A program made the translations under genes and the position numbers. Shown in pieces: positions 17,257 through 26,548 of a stretch of DNA of 64,000 bases (positions are counted from its first letter, which is position 1; every line of letters begins with the position of its first letter). The notes beneath the pieces were generated by a model. It saw only the letters and a program-made list of their open reading frames with translations, was not told the origin of the DNA and searched no databases. This DNA comes from Phocaeicola salanitronis DSM 18170 (GTDB taxonomy: Bacteria > Bacteroidota > Bacteroidia > Bacteroidales > Bacteroidaceae). The stretch lies in assembly GCF_000190575.1 (NCBI RefSeq), contig NC_015164.1:2170001-2234000 (forward strand), written 5' to 3'.

Positions 17257-18837
17257 ATGAAAGAACAAATCCAGAAACGCCTGAGCGACTCGAAAGCCGC
17301 TCGCTGGACGGCACTCATCATCGTGTCGTTCACCATGATGTGCGGTTATTTCCTGACCGACGTCATGGCTCCCCTTGAAAATCTGTTGACAACAAAAGGG
17401 AAAGTAGTCTATTTTACTGACAATACTTCGATGCCTGCCGACACCCTCGTGGCGAAAGTAGCGCTCTTTGCCGAAAGCAATGCCTTGTCTTCACCCGACC
17501 TTACCGTACAGAAACTGGAAGAAGGAGCACGTTACCAATACATCGAGACCGTAGAAGGCAAGCAAGAAACAGTAGAAAAGACCATCAGCACCGTATCTTC
17601 AGGGAAAGGCTGGAGCAGCACCGAATACGGATTTTTCTCAGGAGCCTACGGATACATCAACGTGTTTCTGCTCATGCTGTTCTTTGGAGGAATCATCCTC
17701 GACAAGATGGGCGTACGGTTTACAGGTGTCATGTCATCCGGACTGATGTTCGCCGGAGCCTTGATTAAATGGTATGCCCTGCAAGCCGATTTCGGCGATG
17801 CGATGCTGTGGGGCATGAACCTGCAAGTAATTATAGCCGCATTAGGTTTCTCTATTTTCGGTATGGGAGCTGAAATAACAGGCATCACCGTTTCGAAAGT
17901 CATCGTGAAATGGTTCGCTGGGAAAGAGCTTGCCCTTGCCATGGGGCTGCAGGTAGCCATGGCACGTATCGGAACAGCACTTGCGCTCGCTGTCAGCCTG
18001 CCCGTAGCCCGCATGATGGGTGATGTATCCGGTTCTGTGCTTGTCGGAGCCATAGCCTTGTGTGTCGGCTTTATTTCCTATCTGGTCTATTGCGTCATGG
18101 ACCGCAAAGAAGATGCAGCCATATCTGCCGCCCGCGCAGAAGCCGGAGAAGCCCCCGAAGAAGGTTTCAAGCTATCCGACTTGAAACTGATTCTTTGCAA
18201 TAAAGGTTTCTGGCTCATCACGCTGCTCTGCCTGATGTTTTATGCCGGCGTATTCCCTTTCCTGAAATTTGCCACCAAACTGATGATATACAAGTATGAA
18301 GTGCCCGAATCGTTCGCCGGACTCATTCCTGCCCTCTTGCCCTTCGGAACGATTCTGCTTACTCCCGTATTCGGAACGCTCTACGACCGAATCGGGCGTG
18401 GAGCTACACTGATGATTATCGGTTCGGTAATGCTTACCACTGTCCATGTGCTGTTTGCTCTACCCATTATGAACTATTGGTGGTTCGCCGTTATCGTAAT
18501 GATTGTGTTAGGCATCGCCTTCTCGTTGGTACCCAGCGCCCTATGGCCTTCGGTTCCTAAGATTATCCCCATGAAACAGCTCGGCTCGGCATACGCCATT
18601 GTCTTTTACATCCAAAACATCGGCCTTGCCATGGTGCCCACACTTATCGGTTTTGTCATCGACCGCTTCTCTACACAATACAATGCTGCAGGAGCCATTA
18701 CCGGATACGACTATACAGCCCCCATGGTTATTTTTGCCATTTTCGGCTTATGCGCAATCGTCATTGCCGGCATACTGAAACAAGAAGACCGCCGCAAACA
18801 TTACGGGCTGGAAGAATCGAATATCAAGAAGAAATAA
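17257..18837 (+). CDS. MFS transporter with periplasmic insert
   Basis: Inner-membrane transporter of 526 residues, major facilitator superfamily. The first membrane segment (about 17-37) is followed by an unusual soluble insert of about 75 residues (about 40-115, including FTDNTSMPADTLVAKVAL) before the second segment, then the remaining helices in the usual 6+6 arrangement with a charged central loop (MDRKEDAAISAARAEAGE, about 275-300). The LFFGGIILDKMGVRFTG segment is the GxxxD(R/K)xGxR/K loop-2/3 motif of the family. Substrate cannot be assigned. It has its own promoter and terminator and so appears monocistronic. Confidence 0.8.
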   Translation: MKEQIQKRLSDSKAARWTALIIVSFTMMCGYFLTDVMAPLENLLTTKGKVVYFTDNTSMPADTLVAKVALFAESNALSSPDLTVQKLEEGARYQYIETVEGKQETVEKTISTVSSGKGWSSTEYGFFSGAYGYINVFLLMLFFGGIILDKMGVRFTGVMSSGLMFAGALIKWYALQADFGDAMLWGMNLQVIIAALGFSIFGMGAEITGITVSKVIVKWFAGKELALAMGLQVAMARIGTALALAVSLPVARMMGDVSGSVLVGAIALCVGFISYLVYCVMDRKEDAAISAARAEAGEAPEEGFKLSDLKLILCNKGFWLITLLCLMFYAGVFPFLKFATKLMIYKYEVPESFAGLIPALLPFGTILLTPVFGTLYDRIGRGATLMIIGSVMLTTVHVLFALPIMNYWWFAVIVMIVLGIAFSLVPSALWPSVPKIIPMKQLGSAYAIVFYIQNIGLAMVPTLIGFVIDRFSTQYNAAGAITGYDYTAPMVIFAIFGLCAIVIAGILKQEDRRKHYGLEESNIKKK

Positions 18838-18860
18838 CAACAAGCGGTATCGCTGAACAT

Positions 18861-18907
18861 AAAAAATCTCCGAAGAGTCATCGTTTATCCTTCGGAGATT
18901 TTTTATT
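18861..18907. terminator. Bidirectional terminator after the MFS transporter
   Basis: Stem AATCTCCGAAG / CTTCGGAGATT flanked by A-run and T-run, so it can act on both strands; it serves the convergent MFS and winged-helix genes. Confidence 0.8.
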
Positions 18908-18915
18908 GCCATTTT

Positions 18916-19140
18916 TCAAAAGTACACGTTCATCTCTACGTGCATCACTTCTTCGCCATCGGGCATTTCAGAATCAAATTCAATCTTATTTTCACGTGCC
19001 AACCACCCGATAGCCGCATTCAGGTCGCGGTCGGAAAGTTTTGTCTCTTTTTTCAATTCTTCATACTTCCAGGCCCTGCCGCTACTGTCTATCGTCCGCC
19101 AGACAATGCCTGCATTTACTCCAATTGTTGTTTTGTCCAT
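18916..19140 (-). CDS. Small winged helix-turn-helix protein (DUF2582 type)
   Basis: A 74-residue cytoplasmic protein that is almost entirely one winged helix domain: helix IGVNAGIVWRTIDS, the WKYEELKKETKLSDRDLNAAIGWLARE helix-turn-helix core and a wing ending in VMHVEMNVYF. It resembles the winged-helix DUF2582 family of small putative regulators; DNA binding is inferred, no target is known. A minus-strand -7 box TACCTTTG is at 19186-19179. The gene stands alone between a terminator and the 3' end of tolC. Confidence 0.75.
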   Translation of the reverse strand: MDKTTIGVNAGIVWRTIDSSGRAWKYEELKKETKLSDRDLNAAIGWLARENKIEFDSEMPDGEEVMHVEMNVYF

Positions 19141-19257
19141 AATACAAAAATTTTAGTTGGTTCTCATTCAATTATATACAAAGGTAAGGTTTCTTCATGA
19201 AAAGCAATGTTCCTTTCATCAGAATTTTTGGTTAAAAAGCCATTACGTTTCTGTCCG

Positions 19258-20541
19258 TTAACGTCCTGTTGCCTGCAAATACTCACGCTTCTTCACTGCA
19301 TATTGAGCATACGCTTCCACATATCGGTCGCGGCTTTGCTGGAAAAGAGTCTGCGCCTCCAACAGGTCGCTCATGGTGCAGGTACCGGCATGATAGTAGT
19401 CGGTCTGCAAACGAAGGTTCTCTGCCGACTGCCCGATACTCTCGATAGCTATACGTACTTGCTTATAGGCATCGGTCACTGCATTCCATGTGTTCTGCAT
19501 GTTAATGACCAGCAGTTCGCTGCCGTTGCGCAGGTTGTTTTCCTCGGTACGCACCGCCAGCTTGCTGCGCTTCAGACTATGGCTGCCTTCCCACCAGCCG
19601 CTCAGAGGCACGCTTACCGTAGCGAAGCCCACCCAATAATTGCGGTCGCGGTCCAGCAGGTTATCATAAACAAATCCGCCGCCTATCGCTACCGTAGGCA
19701 ATTGCTTGCCAAGCGTCATCTTCCGCTCAATGCGGCTTGCCTTCAGCTTTGCCTGCAACAAGTTGTATTCGGGAGTAAGGGCAAGCGACTCATCGGGACG
19801 ACGGTAAAGCGCATCAGGCGGTTCGGGTAGCGAGTCTGCCACTACGAAGTCTACATCCACACTGTCACCCGGCATACCGATGTATTGCGCCAACAGACGG
19901 CGCGACAGAGCGAGGCTGTTCTCCACATTGATGCGTGTGCTGCGCGTGTCGTTCTGCCTCAGCTGCACCTGAAGCAGGTCGTTACGATTGGTCACACCTG
20001 CCTGCACGGCGGCATCCACATCCTTCAGGATTTCCGCCAGCTGCGCCTCCACCACGTGCAGCGTACGGAGCTTCTCTTTCAGCATCGCCACCTGCCAGTA
20101 GTATTGCTCGGCAGTAAGCTTTACTTCGTTCTCCGCCTGCCTGCCTAAGAGGCGGTATTTCTCTACGTTCACCTCAGAGAGTTTGTTGCCTTGCACAATC
20201 TGACCTCCGGTAAAGAGGGGCATCGAAGCGGTAACACCACCCACAAGCCCATCCTTCATCAATCCCAACGACATACCGGGTTCCATCTCCATACCCAACA
20301 AGTGGGTGGAGGACAGGAAACCTCCGCCCGTAGCACTGATGCTGGGGAAATAGTTGGTGAACGCCTCCTTGCGCTCGTGGCGTGCGGAAGCAAGGTCATT
20401 GGCGGCATTTTTCATACGGGCATTGTTCAGCAAAGCGCTTTCTATACATTCGTCCAGTGTGTAAACCTGCTGGGCGGCAAGCGGGGCAGCCATGCAGCCC
20501 CATACCCAAACCATCAAAAAGCATTTACTTGTATGTTTCAT
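19258..20541 (-). CDS. TolC-family outer membrane efflux protein
   Basis: Outer-membrane channel of an RND efflux system, 427 residues. A signal peptide (MKHTSKCFLMVWVWGCMAAPLAAQ) is followed by the family start VYTLDECIESALLNNARM, and two repeats with long coiled helices (for example AQLAEILKDVDAAVQAGVTNRNDLLQVQLR and its counterpart YYHAGTCTMSDLLEAQTLFQQ near the C terminus) as expected for the alpha-barrel domains. It is the last gene of the operon adaptor-pump-channel. Between pump and channel lies a 129-base repeat (B2), which makes the 233-base spacing unusual for such operons. Confidence 0.88.
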   Translation of the reverse strand: MKHTSKCFLMVWVWGCMAAPLAAQQVYTLDECIESALLNNARMKNAANDLASARHERKEAFTNYFPSISATGGGFLSSTHLLGMEMEPGMSLGLMKDGLVGGVTASMPLFTGGQIVQGNKLSEVNVEKYRLLGRQAENEVKLTAEQYYWQVAMLKEKLRTLHVVEAQLAEILKDVDAAVQAGVTNRNDLLQVQLRQNDTRSTRINVENSLALSRRLLAQYIGMPGDSVDVDFVVADSLPEPPDALYRRPDESLALTPEYNLLQAKLKASRIERKMTLGKQLPTVAIGGGFVYDNLLDRDRNYWVGFATVSVPLSGWWEGSHSLKRSKLAVRTEENNLRNGSELLVINMQNTWNAVTDAYKQVRIAIESIGQSAENLRLQTDYYHAGTCTMSDLLEAQTLFQQSRDRYVEAYAQYAVKKREYLQATGR

Positions 20542-20564
20542 TTTTCAACGTTATTTCTGTTTAA

Positions 20565-20693
20565 TGAATATCCGCATTTTACCCAATTGCCCTATAGGGG
20601 CGTATCGCATACGCCCTGAAAACATCCACGTGGATTAGTTGCGCATTCGGGCGTATGCGATACGCCCCTACAGGAGATGTTTACGGATATTCA
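20565..20693. repeat. Family B inverted-repeat element, copy B2 (129 bp), inside the RND operon
   Basis: Ends TGAATATCCGCATTTTACCC and GGATATTCA; the core is a strong hairpin, TAGGGGCGTATCGCATACGC on one side and its complement ending in GCGATACGCCCCTAC on the other. The same 129-base element is present at 35685-35813 with about 90 percent identity by eye. It lies between the RND pump and the TolC gene. Confidence 0.85.
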
Positions 20694-20774
20694 ATTTCTA
20701 TTTTGCATTCTATATATAATATAAGGTGTATCCGACCCCATACATGGGATATCATCAACACCCTAACAAGAGTA

Positions 20775-23700
20775 TCACTGTTGCTCCAAGGCATCCCATT
20801 TTTCACGTTTCTTGCTGCTGCCCCGGAAAGTAAGCAGGTACAAGCACGGCAAGACAGTAAGAATGAACAACATCGTGATGAGTGTACCGTAACAAATGAC
20901 CGTACCCATCGGCATCCATAGACTCGACTTGCCCAGTATCATCGGGATAACACCCATCGAGGCGGCAGCCGACGTGAGGAAGATAGGACGCATACGCCGC
21001 AGGGCGGAATGATAGATAGCTTCGCTGGCAGTCATGTGTTCCGTAACGCGCAACTCTTCGGCATAGTCTATCATGATAATGCCGTTGCGCACAATGATAC
21101 CCATGAGGCTCACCACGCCCAAAATAGCTGTGATGCTGAAGTCTACGCCCTGAATCCATACGCCAAAGGCAGTACCAAAAACGCAGAGTGTCATGCTGCC
21201 GAAAATAAGCAAGGCAATGCTGATCTTGCGGAAGTGAGTCAGAAGGATGAAAAAGATGATGGCAACTGCCAACATCAGTCCGCCCATGATTTGCGGCATC
21301 ATCTCACCGGTTTTCTCCATCTCACCGCCGTAGCTGACCGTCACCCCCTCAGACAGTTCGACACCTTTCATCATCTCCTGCACCCTGGCAGTCATTCTCA
21401 GGGCATTTTCTCCGACAGCCAAGTCAGCCTGCACGGTAGCGGTATAGATTCCGTTGCGACGCACTACCTGTCCCTCCTTCCACGTGGGCACCACATCGGC
21501 TACCTGCCGCAAAGGCACATCAGCAAGTCCGGCAGCAACAGGTATCAGTTCGTCCTTCACCTCAACAGGCAAGGCACGATCCGCCTTCTCGCTTTTCAGC
21601 TTGACGGGAATGTCGTAATCGCCCTCCCATACATTAGCTATCGCCAACCCGTCTCCATAACGCATGGCAAGGGTAGACTCCAGCCCCAGATTGGTCACGC
21701 CTAAGCGGGTTGCCTCGTCTTCTTTCAGATTGACGGCAATGGCAGGCAACGGCTCGTTGAAATCGGTCTGCGCAAGGATAAGTCCCGGCATCCGCTTTAG
21801 GACTTCGAGCACGGTCTGCGCATCTTGCTTCACCATACTCAAATCTTCACCGCTAAGACGCACCTCGATGGGATAAACAGCCTCGCTATAGCTTAATTGC
21901 TTGAAACGCACGCGGGCACCGGGAAAGTATTCGGTGTACTTCGGTGTGTATTCCGCCAAAAGTGCCTCGGTGTCCTTCACACCGGTAGTGTTTACGATGA
22001 ACTGTGCATAGTTGGTGCCGGGAATCTGGGGTGCGTATGCCGTCTGGAAACGGGGCGAGGCGCATCCTTTGAAAGAGGCGATACTGACCACACGCGGATC
22101 TTGGCTCAAGATGTGTTCCATGCTGTCCGCCACCTGTGCCGTCACATCCACATCCGTGCCTGTAGGGAGGTATATCTCCACGGCAAACTGGTTGCGGTCT
22201 GCCACAGGCAGAATACGTTGGGGCAAACCAGCCAACATCACGGCACCCACCACGATAGAAACCACGCCGACAGCCACCGTTATCTTGGGATGAGCGAAGC
22301 ACTTGCCGAACAGCCAGTTGTAATGCTTCTGCAGAAGGTCGAGGAAGTTGAACGGCTTCTTGCCATCCTTCACCTTTGCTCCCATAGGCTTGCGGATAAA
22401 CCAGAACTGCATGAACGGCACGAGCAACGTAGCCACAAGCAGCGATACCGCCAATACAATGGTGATGCCCCATGGGAAGTGCACCAAGAAGTCGTGAATC
22501 ATACCCGTACATGTCAACAGAAAGGGAAAGAAGGTAACACTAATCGCCAACGTAGCCGAAAAGATAGACTTGAGAAAGTGCGTGGTGCTCTGAATAGAAG
22601 CATGCCAGCGTGACATTCCTTCGCCCAACTTCTCCAAGTAGCTGTCGATGATGACTATCGAATTGTCCACAATCATGCCGAGCGTCACAATCAGTCCTGC
22701 CAACGTCACGGTATTCAACTCGATACCGAAAGCATAAAACAGTCCCAACGATATAAATATGGTAATCGGGATGGTAGATGCAGCCACCAATGCCACACGC
22801 AAGGGCAACAGGAGCATCACCACGATGACCACCGCCACGATGGCAATGATGAGTTCGTGCAGGAAGTTCGACACACTGTCGCCCACCACCTCCGGCTGGT
22901 CGGTGATGCGGAAGATACTGACATCCGTCGGCAATTCCTGTTGAAACTCGTCCAGCACCTTGTTGATTTCATCACCCATTGCCACGATGTTCTGCCCCTT
23001 CTTCATCTCGACGGAGAGCAGGAGGCACTTACGGCCGTTGTTGGTGATGTAGCTGTCGGGGGCAGGATATTCACGCACCACCCGTGCCACGTCTTTCAGC
23101 CGCACGGTGTTGCCCTGCGGATCGGTATAGACTATCTGTTCCTGCACATCGCGCACGGTATTGAGTGAGCGGCTGACGTAGATAGGCTCTACCATGCTGC
23201 CGTCCTTCACACGCCCGCCGCTGGTGGTGAAACCTTTCTGCATCAGACCAAGGGCAAGCGTCTGTTCGTTCAGCCCGTACTTCGAAAGACGGTCGTGGTC
23301 AAGATAAACCGATATCTGTTCGTTCTGCATCCCGCTCACCGTCATGCGTCCTACGGAGTTGATGCGGCGCAGGCGGCCTTGCAGCAGGCCCATATAGTCA
23401 TCCAGTTCGCGATAGGTCTTGTCTTCGCTCTCCATCGTAATCAGCAGGGCGGAAGTATCGCCGAAATCGTCTTGCACCACCAATGCCAGCACGTTGCCGG
23501 GCAGTTGCGCCTTGAACTGCGACACGCCGTGCTTGAACTTGCTCCAGAACTCGTCTTTGTTCGTCAGGTCATCGTTCAGCTCCACCTGTATGTAAACAAT
23601 GCCGTCGCGGCTTTTCGAAAAAGTTTTCTCCTTTTTTACTTCCTTGTAAGTGAAAATGTATTCTTCCAGCGGTTTGGTAACCTGCTCCACCATCTCCTGC

Positions 23701-23882
23701 GCCGTATTTCCGGGAGCCACAGCTACCACGACTCCCTGCCGCACGGTAAAGTCGGGAAACTCATTCTTACGCATTTCGGGCAAACTGTACACACCGAATG
23801 CCACCAGACAGGTCACTACAAGAATAACAATCTGCCGGTAGTGCATCGCCCATTCCACAAAGTTACGTTTTTTCTTTTCCAT
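20775..23882 (-). CDS. RND-family efflux pump
   Basis: Inner-membrane proton-driven transporter of 1035 residues that exports drugs or other amphipathic compounds through a TolC channel. Twelve membrane segments in two halves (first at about 14-32, then a cluster near 340-540; second half near 860-1020), with two large periplasmic loops carrying the porter domain. The segment LGMIVDNSIVIID in TM4 matches the proton-relay site of the family, but the second acidic residue of the usual DD pair is Asn. The first TM is preceded by MEKKKRNFVEWAM. It is second in an operon after the adaptor (50-base gap) and is followed by TolC. Substrate unknown. Confidence 0.9.
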   Translation of the reverse strand: MEKKKRNFVEWAMHYRQIVILVVTCLVAFGVYSLPEMRKNEFPDFTVRQGVVVAVAPGNTAQEMVEQVTKPLEEYIFTYKEVKKEKTFSKSRDGIVYIQVELNDDLTNKDEFWSKFKHGVSQFKAQLPGNVLALVVQDDFGDTSALLITMESEDKTYRELDDYMGLLQGRLRRINSVGRMTVSGMQNEQISVYLDHDRLSKYGLNEQTLALGLMQKGFTTSGGRVKDGSMVEPIYVSRSLNTVRDVQEQIVYTDPQGNTVRLKDVARVVREYPAPDSYITNNGRKCLLLSVEMKKGQNIVAMGDEINKVLDEFQQELPTDVSIFRITDQPEVVGDSVSNFLHELIIAIVAVVIVVMLLLPLRVALVAASTIPITIFISLGLFYAFGIELNTVTLAGLIVTLGMIVDNSIVIIDSYLEKLGEGMSRWHASIQSTTHFLKSIFSATLAISVTFFPFLLTCTGMIHDFLVHFPWGITIVLAVSLLVATLLVPFMQFWFIRKPMGAKVKDGKKPFNFLDLLQKHYNWLFGKCFAHPKITVAVGVVSIVVGAVMLAGLPQRILPVADRNQFAVEIYLPTGTDVDVTAQVADSMEHILSQDPRVVSIASFKGCASPRFQTAYAPQIPGTNYAQFIVNTTGVKDTEALLAEYTPKYTEYFPGARVRFKQLSYSEAVYPIEVRLSGEDLSMVKQDAQTVLEVLKRMPGLILAQTDFNEPLPAIAVNLKEDEATRLGVTNLGLESTLAMRYGDGLAIANVWEGDYDIPVKLKSEKADRALPVEVKDELIPVAAGLADVPLRQVADVVPTWKEGQVVRRNGIYTATVQADLAVGENALRMTARVQEMMKGVELSEGVTVSYGGEMEKTGEMMPQIMGGLMLAVAIIFFILLTHFRKISIALLIFGSMTLCVFGTAFGVWIQGVDFSITAILGVVSLMGIIVRNGIIMIDYAEELRVTEHMTASEAIYHSALRRMRPIFLTSAAASMGVIPMILGKSSLWMPMGTVICYGTLITMLFILTVLPCLYLLTFRGSSKKREKWDALEQQ

Positions 23883-23932
23883 AAGTCTCTTATATTAAGA
23901 ATGAAAACAGCATATTCTTCATCCTTTGTTCT

Positions 23933-24955
23933 TCATTCTTCATTTATAATTGTTCCGTTGCATACCTTCTGCTGGCCTTCCACAATGATGCGGTCGCCGG
24001 CATTCAGCCCGGAAGTGACAATGACCCCGTTTCCGGAAAAATCGCCGCAGGCAATCACCCGCTTTTCTGCAACACCTTGATTGTCTACCCATACGAACGA
24101 ACGGTTCTGTTCATCAAGTTGCACGATACGTGCCGGTATCACCACCTGTGCTCCTGCGTTTCCACCCGCCAGACTGACTTCTGCTACCATGCCCGGCATC
24201 AGAGAACCATCTGTATCCGTCACATCCAGCTTCACTTCGTAAGAGCGCGACATCGGATTGGCAACAATGCCTTTCTCGCTCACCACACTTGCGAACACCT
24301 TATCTCCCAGCGCAGGCACTTTGATGACCGCCTGCTGGCGCAAGGCGATGCTGCCTATCTCGGCTTCGGGCACCGCTATCTTCACTTTCAGCTGGCTCAC
24401 TCCCACCAACTTACCCACTGCCATGCCGGGCACTACGTTCTGCCCTACCTCTACCGACTTATCAGCTATCACACCGCTAAAGGGTGCGTACAGCTTACAG
24501 TCCTTCAAGTTCTTCTGCGCCACTTCTTCCATCGAGCGTGCCTGCTGGAGTTTGCTCTGCACCTCTACCCACTGTATCTCGGGCAAACTGCCTTTGTCGT
24601 GCAGTTCTTTCATACGCCGATAGGCATCTTCCGCCTGCACCAGCGTGGCTTTTGCCGCATCATAACAGCTCTGCATCGACGTTGGGTCTACCGAAGCCAG
24701 AAGCTGCCCCTTCCCTATCCGGTCACCCAACCGGAAATGAACAGCTTCTACCGTTCCCATTACCGAAAAGCTGAGCGGCGTGCCTGCCGTTTCTTCTACC
24801 GTACCCGAAAAGCAACGCGTGCCTTCAATCGCCGCCGGAGCGACCTGCATTGTTTTTACCTTAACCACATCTTGCGTCTTCTGCTGTTCTTCCTGACCGC
24901 ATCCTGCAAGCAAGAGCACAGCGGCGCACACCGGCAAAATAACCTTTTTGTCCAT
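23933..24955 (-). CDS. Periplasmic adaptor (membrane fusion) protein of an RND system
   Basis: Lipoprotein of 340 residues that links the pump to the channel. Lipobox VLLLAGCGQ places the cysteine at residue 19. Order of parts: first half of the lipoyl domain (SVMGTVEAVHFRLGDRIGKGQLLASVD), a helical hairpin (ATLVQAEDAYRRMKEL ... EVQSKLQQARSMEEVAQKNL), the second lipoyl half (LYAPFSGVIADKSVEVGQNV), then beta-barrel and membrane-proximal domains ending NAGDRIIVEGQQKV. First gene of the operon. It is divergent from an AraC-type regulator, with about 195 bases between the two likely starts, which suggests control by that regulator. Confidence 0.9.
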   Translation of the reverse strand: MDKKVILPVCAAVLLLAGCGQEEQQKTQDVVKVKTMQVAPAAIEGTRCFSGTVEETAGTPLSFSVMGTVEAVHFRLGDRIGKGQLLASVDPTSMQSCYDAAKATLVQAEDAYRRMKELHDKGSLPEIQWVEVQSKLQQARSMEEVAQKNLKDCKLYAPFSGVIADKSVEVGQNVVPGMAVGKLVGVSQLKVKIAVPEAEIGSIALRQQAVIKVPALGDKVFASVVSEKGIVANPMSRSYEVKLDVTDTDGSLMPGMVAEVSLAGGNAGAQVVIPARIVQLDEQNRSFVWVDNQGVAEKRVIACGDFSGNGVIVTSGLNAGDRIIVEGQQKVCNGTIINEE

Positions 24956-25151
24956 AGTTACTGTTCTAAAATTCTGCGCAAAGGAAACAAGTTTAGTCCA
25001 AATTACATGGCTTTATTTTCCTTGATAAATGTTCTATTTTCCAACAACACAGCCAAATAAGACAAACAGAACAGTCTTCAAGAGATTGGAATCAGGTATT
25101 TTCAAGAAATAATGACTTATTTTGCCACAGCAAACAAAAGAAAATAAGAAC

Positions 25152-26039
25152 ATGGATATCACACACGGAAATCTGAACACTGTAGCGAAAGAACACATCG
25201 CTACCTATTGCGACAACCGGCTCGCCCTTATCGATGACTTACATACATTAGACCAAACCAATGCCGTCAGAGTAGAATTCATCATGGCTGCCCTCTGCAT
25301 CAAAGGGAGAGCCTCGCTCTACATCAACGGCGAAGCCTATACGATGAACGAATACGACCTGCTCATCTGCCACCCCAACATCATATTGGAAAAAAGTATG
25401 GTCAGTGCAGACGTACAGTTCCGCTGCATCTGCATGTCGCCGGAATACATCAACCAGCTTGCAGTAATTTCGAACAACACCTGGGATATCCTGAAATACC
25501 TGGAGCAGAACCCCATCCTCACGCTAAAACCCGAAGAAACCGACATGTTTTGCCAGTATTATGACTTGCTCCGTTCGAAACTGACGGGCACTCCGCTACG
25601 CCATCAAAAAGAAGTCATCGACTCGCTGATACAAGCATTCCTTTACGAATTTCATGACGCCATGGAACGATTCGGGAAATTCGCAACGCCTACCTATTCT
25701 TCCAGCGAACGGCTGTTCAAAGAATTCCTGCACTTGCTCGCTTCGTTATATCCCAAACCACGGATGGTAGCGGTTTATGCCGACAAGCTGCACGTCACGC
25801 CCAAATACCTCTCTGCCGTATGCAAAGACATATCCGGAGAAACCGCTTCCGACATCATCAACCAATACGTCATCAAAGACGTACTCTATCTGCTGAAGAA
25901 ATCGGAAAAAAGCATCAAGGAAATCGTCAACGAGCTGGACTTCCCCAACCTGTCTTTCTTCGGGAAATACGTAAAACGCTATACCGGCTCTTCGCCCAAG
26001 CAATACCGGAAACAATTAGCGGAAAAAGAAACGGAATAG
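25152..26039 (+). CDS. AraC-family transcriptional regulator, divergent from RND operon
   Basis: Cytoplasmic regulator of 295 residues. The N-terminal half is a cupin-like sensor (ALCIKGRASLYINGEAYTMNEYDLL), and the last hundred residues form the AraC DNA-binding domain with two helix-turn-helix units (VYADKLHVTPKYLSAVCKD and IVNELDFPNLSFFGKYVKRYTG, then SSPKQYRKQ). The ATG at 25152 was chosen; a TTG 30 bases upstream would add ten residues without homology. Its position head-to-head with the efflux operon is typical of local activators of such operons. No operator was identified. Confidence 0.85.
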   Translation: MDITHGNLNTVAKEHIATYCDNRLALIDDLHTLDQTNAVRVEFIMAALCIKGRASLYINGEAYTMNEYDLLICHPNIILEKSMVSADVQFRCICMSPEYINQLAVISNNTWDILKYLEQNPILTLKPEETDMFCQYYDLLRSKLTGTPLRHQKEVIDSLIQAFLYEFHDAMERFGKFATPTYSSSERLFKEFLHLLASLYPKPRMVAVYADKLHVTPKYLSAVCKDISGETASDIINQYVIKDVLYLLKKSEKSIKEIVNELDFPNLSFFGKYVKRYTGSSPKQYRKQLAEKETE

Positions 26040-26380
26040 AATGCGGAAAAGAAAGAAGGCTAACACACTTATAAGCAAACACATCCGCATTCACTTCAGG
26101 CACCAATTAAGTGTCTTATTTTAAAAGGCAAAACAGAAGAGATTCTAAAAAGGATCTCTGTTTCTGACCTCAAAAAAGCAATTTTCCGATTAAATAACAA
26201 TAACAATAACTATTTACTCCGACCACTATATGATATCGACAATCAATCCTATGGAGTATATGCAACTATCAAAAACTATTAATTTGAGCTTTGCATAAAA
26301 CATGCTTGAGAAAATTAAAAATGAATGTCCGCCAATGTCGGATGAGCCGTAACTTATTATACAAAATATGCCGCTTTGAT

Positions 26381-26457
26381 GAACATAAGTGAGTAGACCG
26401 TTTTACATAAGTAAGTCGGGCGTTTAACATAAGTGAGTCGGTCAACTCACTTATGTT
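26381..26457. repeat. Threefold ACATAAGTRAGT repeat ending in a perfect hairpin
   Basis: ACATAAGTGAGT, ACATAAGTAAGT and ACATAAGTGAGT occur at about 21-base steps, each followed by a CCG or CGG-containing spacer. The third copy (AACATAAGTGAGT, 26426-26438) pairs perfectly with a fourth, inverted copy (26445-26457) across a 6-base loop. Confidence 0.75.
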
Positions 26458-26492
26458 CGTTTGTGGAATGTCTTTTTCGTGTGTATGCCCAT

Positions 26493-26527
26493 AAAAAAAG
26501 CTGCCCTCTCAATATCGAAGACAGCTC
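26493..26527 (-). terminator. Terminator after tsf
   Basis: On the minus strand, AGCTGTC pairs with GGCAGCT (one G-T pair) and is followed by seven T residues. Confidence 0.7.
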
Positions 26528-26548
26528 TTAAATCTTTAACTACAACAA

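Larger units (their letters stand above)
26040..26548. other. 509-base gap between AraC gene and tsf
   Basis: Lower in GC by eye than its surroundings. It contains a 72-codon open frame without ATG (26064-26282, see findings), a triple repeat with hairpin (26381-26457) and the tsf terminator (26493-26527). No gene with a normal start was found. Confidence 0.5.

Noticed and set aside
26381..26457. Short repeats at 21-base steps as a possible CRISPR remnant
   Set aside because: Repeat length of 12 bases, spacers of about 9 bases, an inverted last copy and no cas genes.
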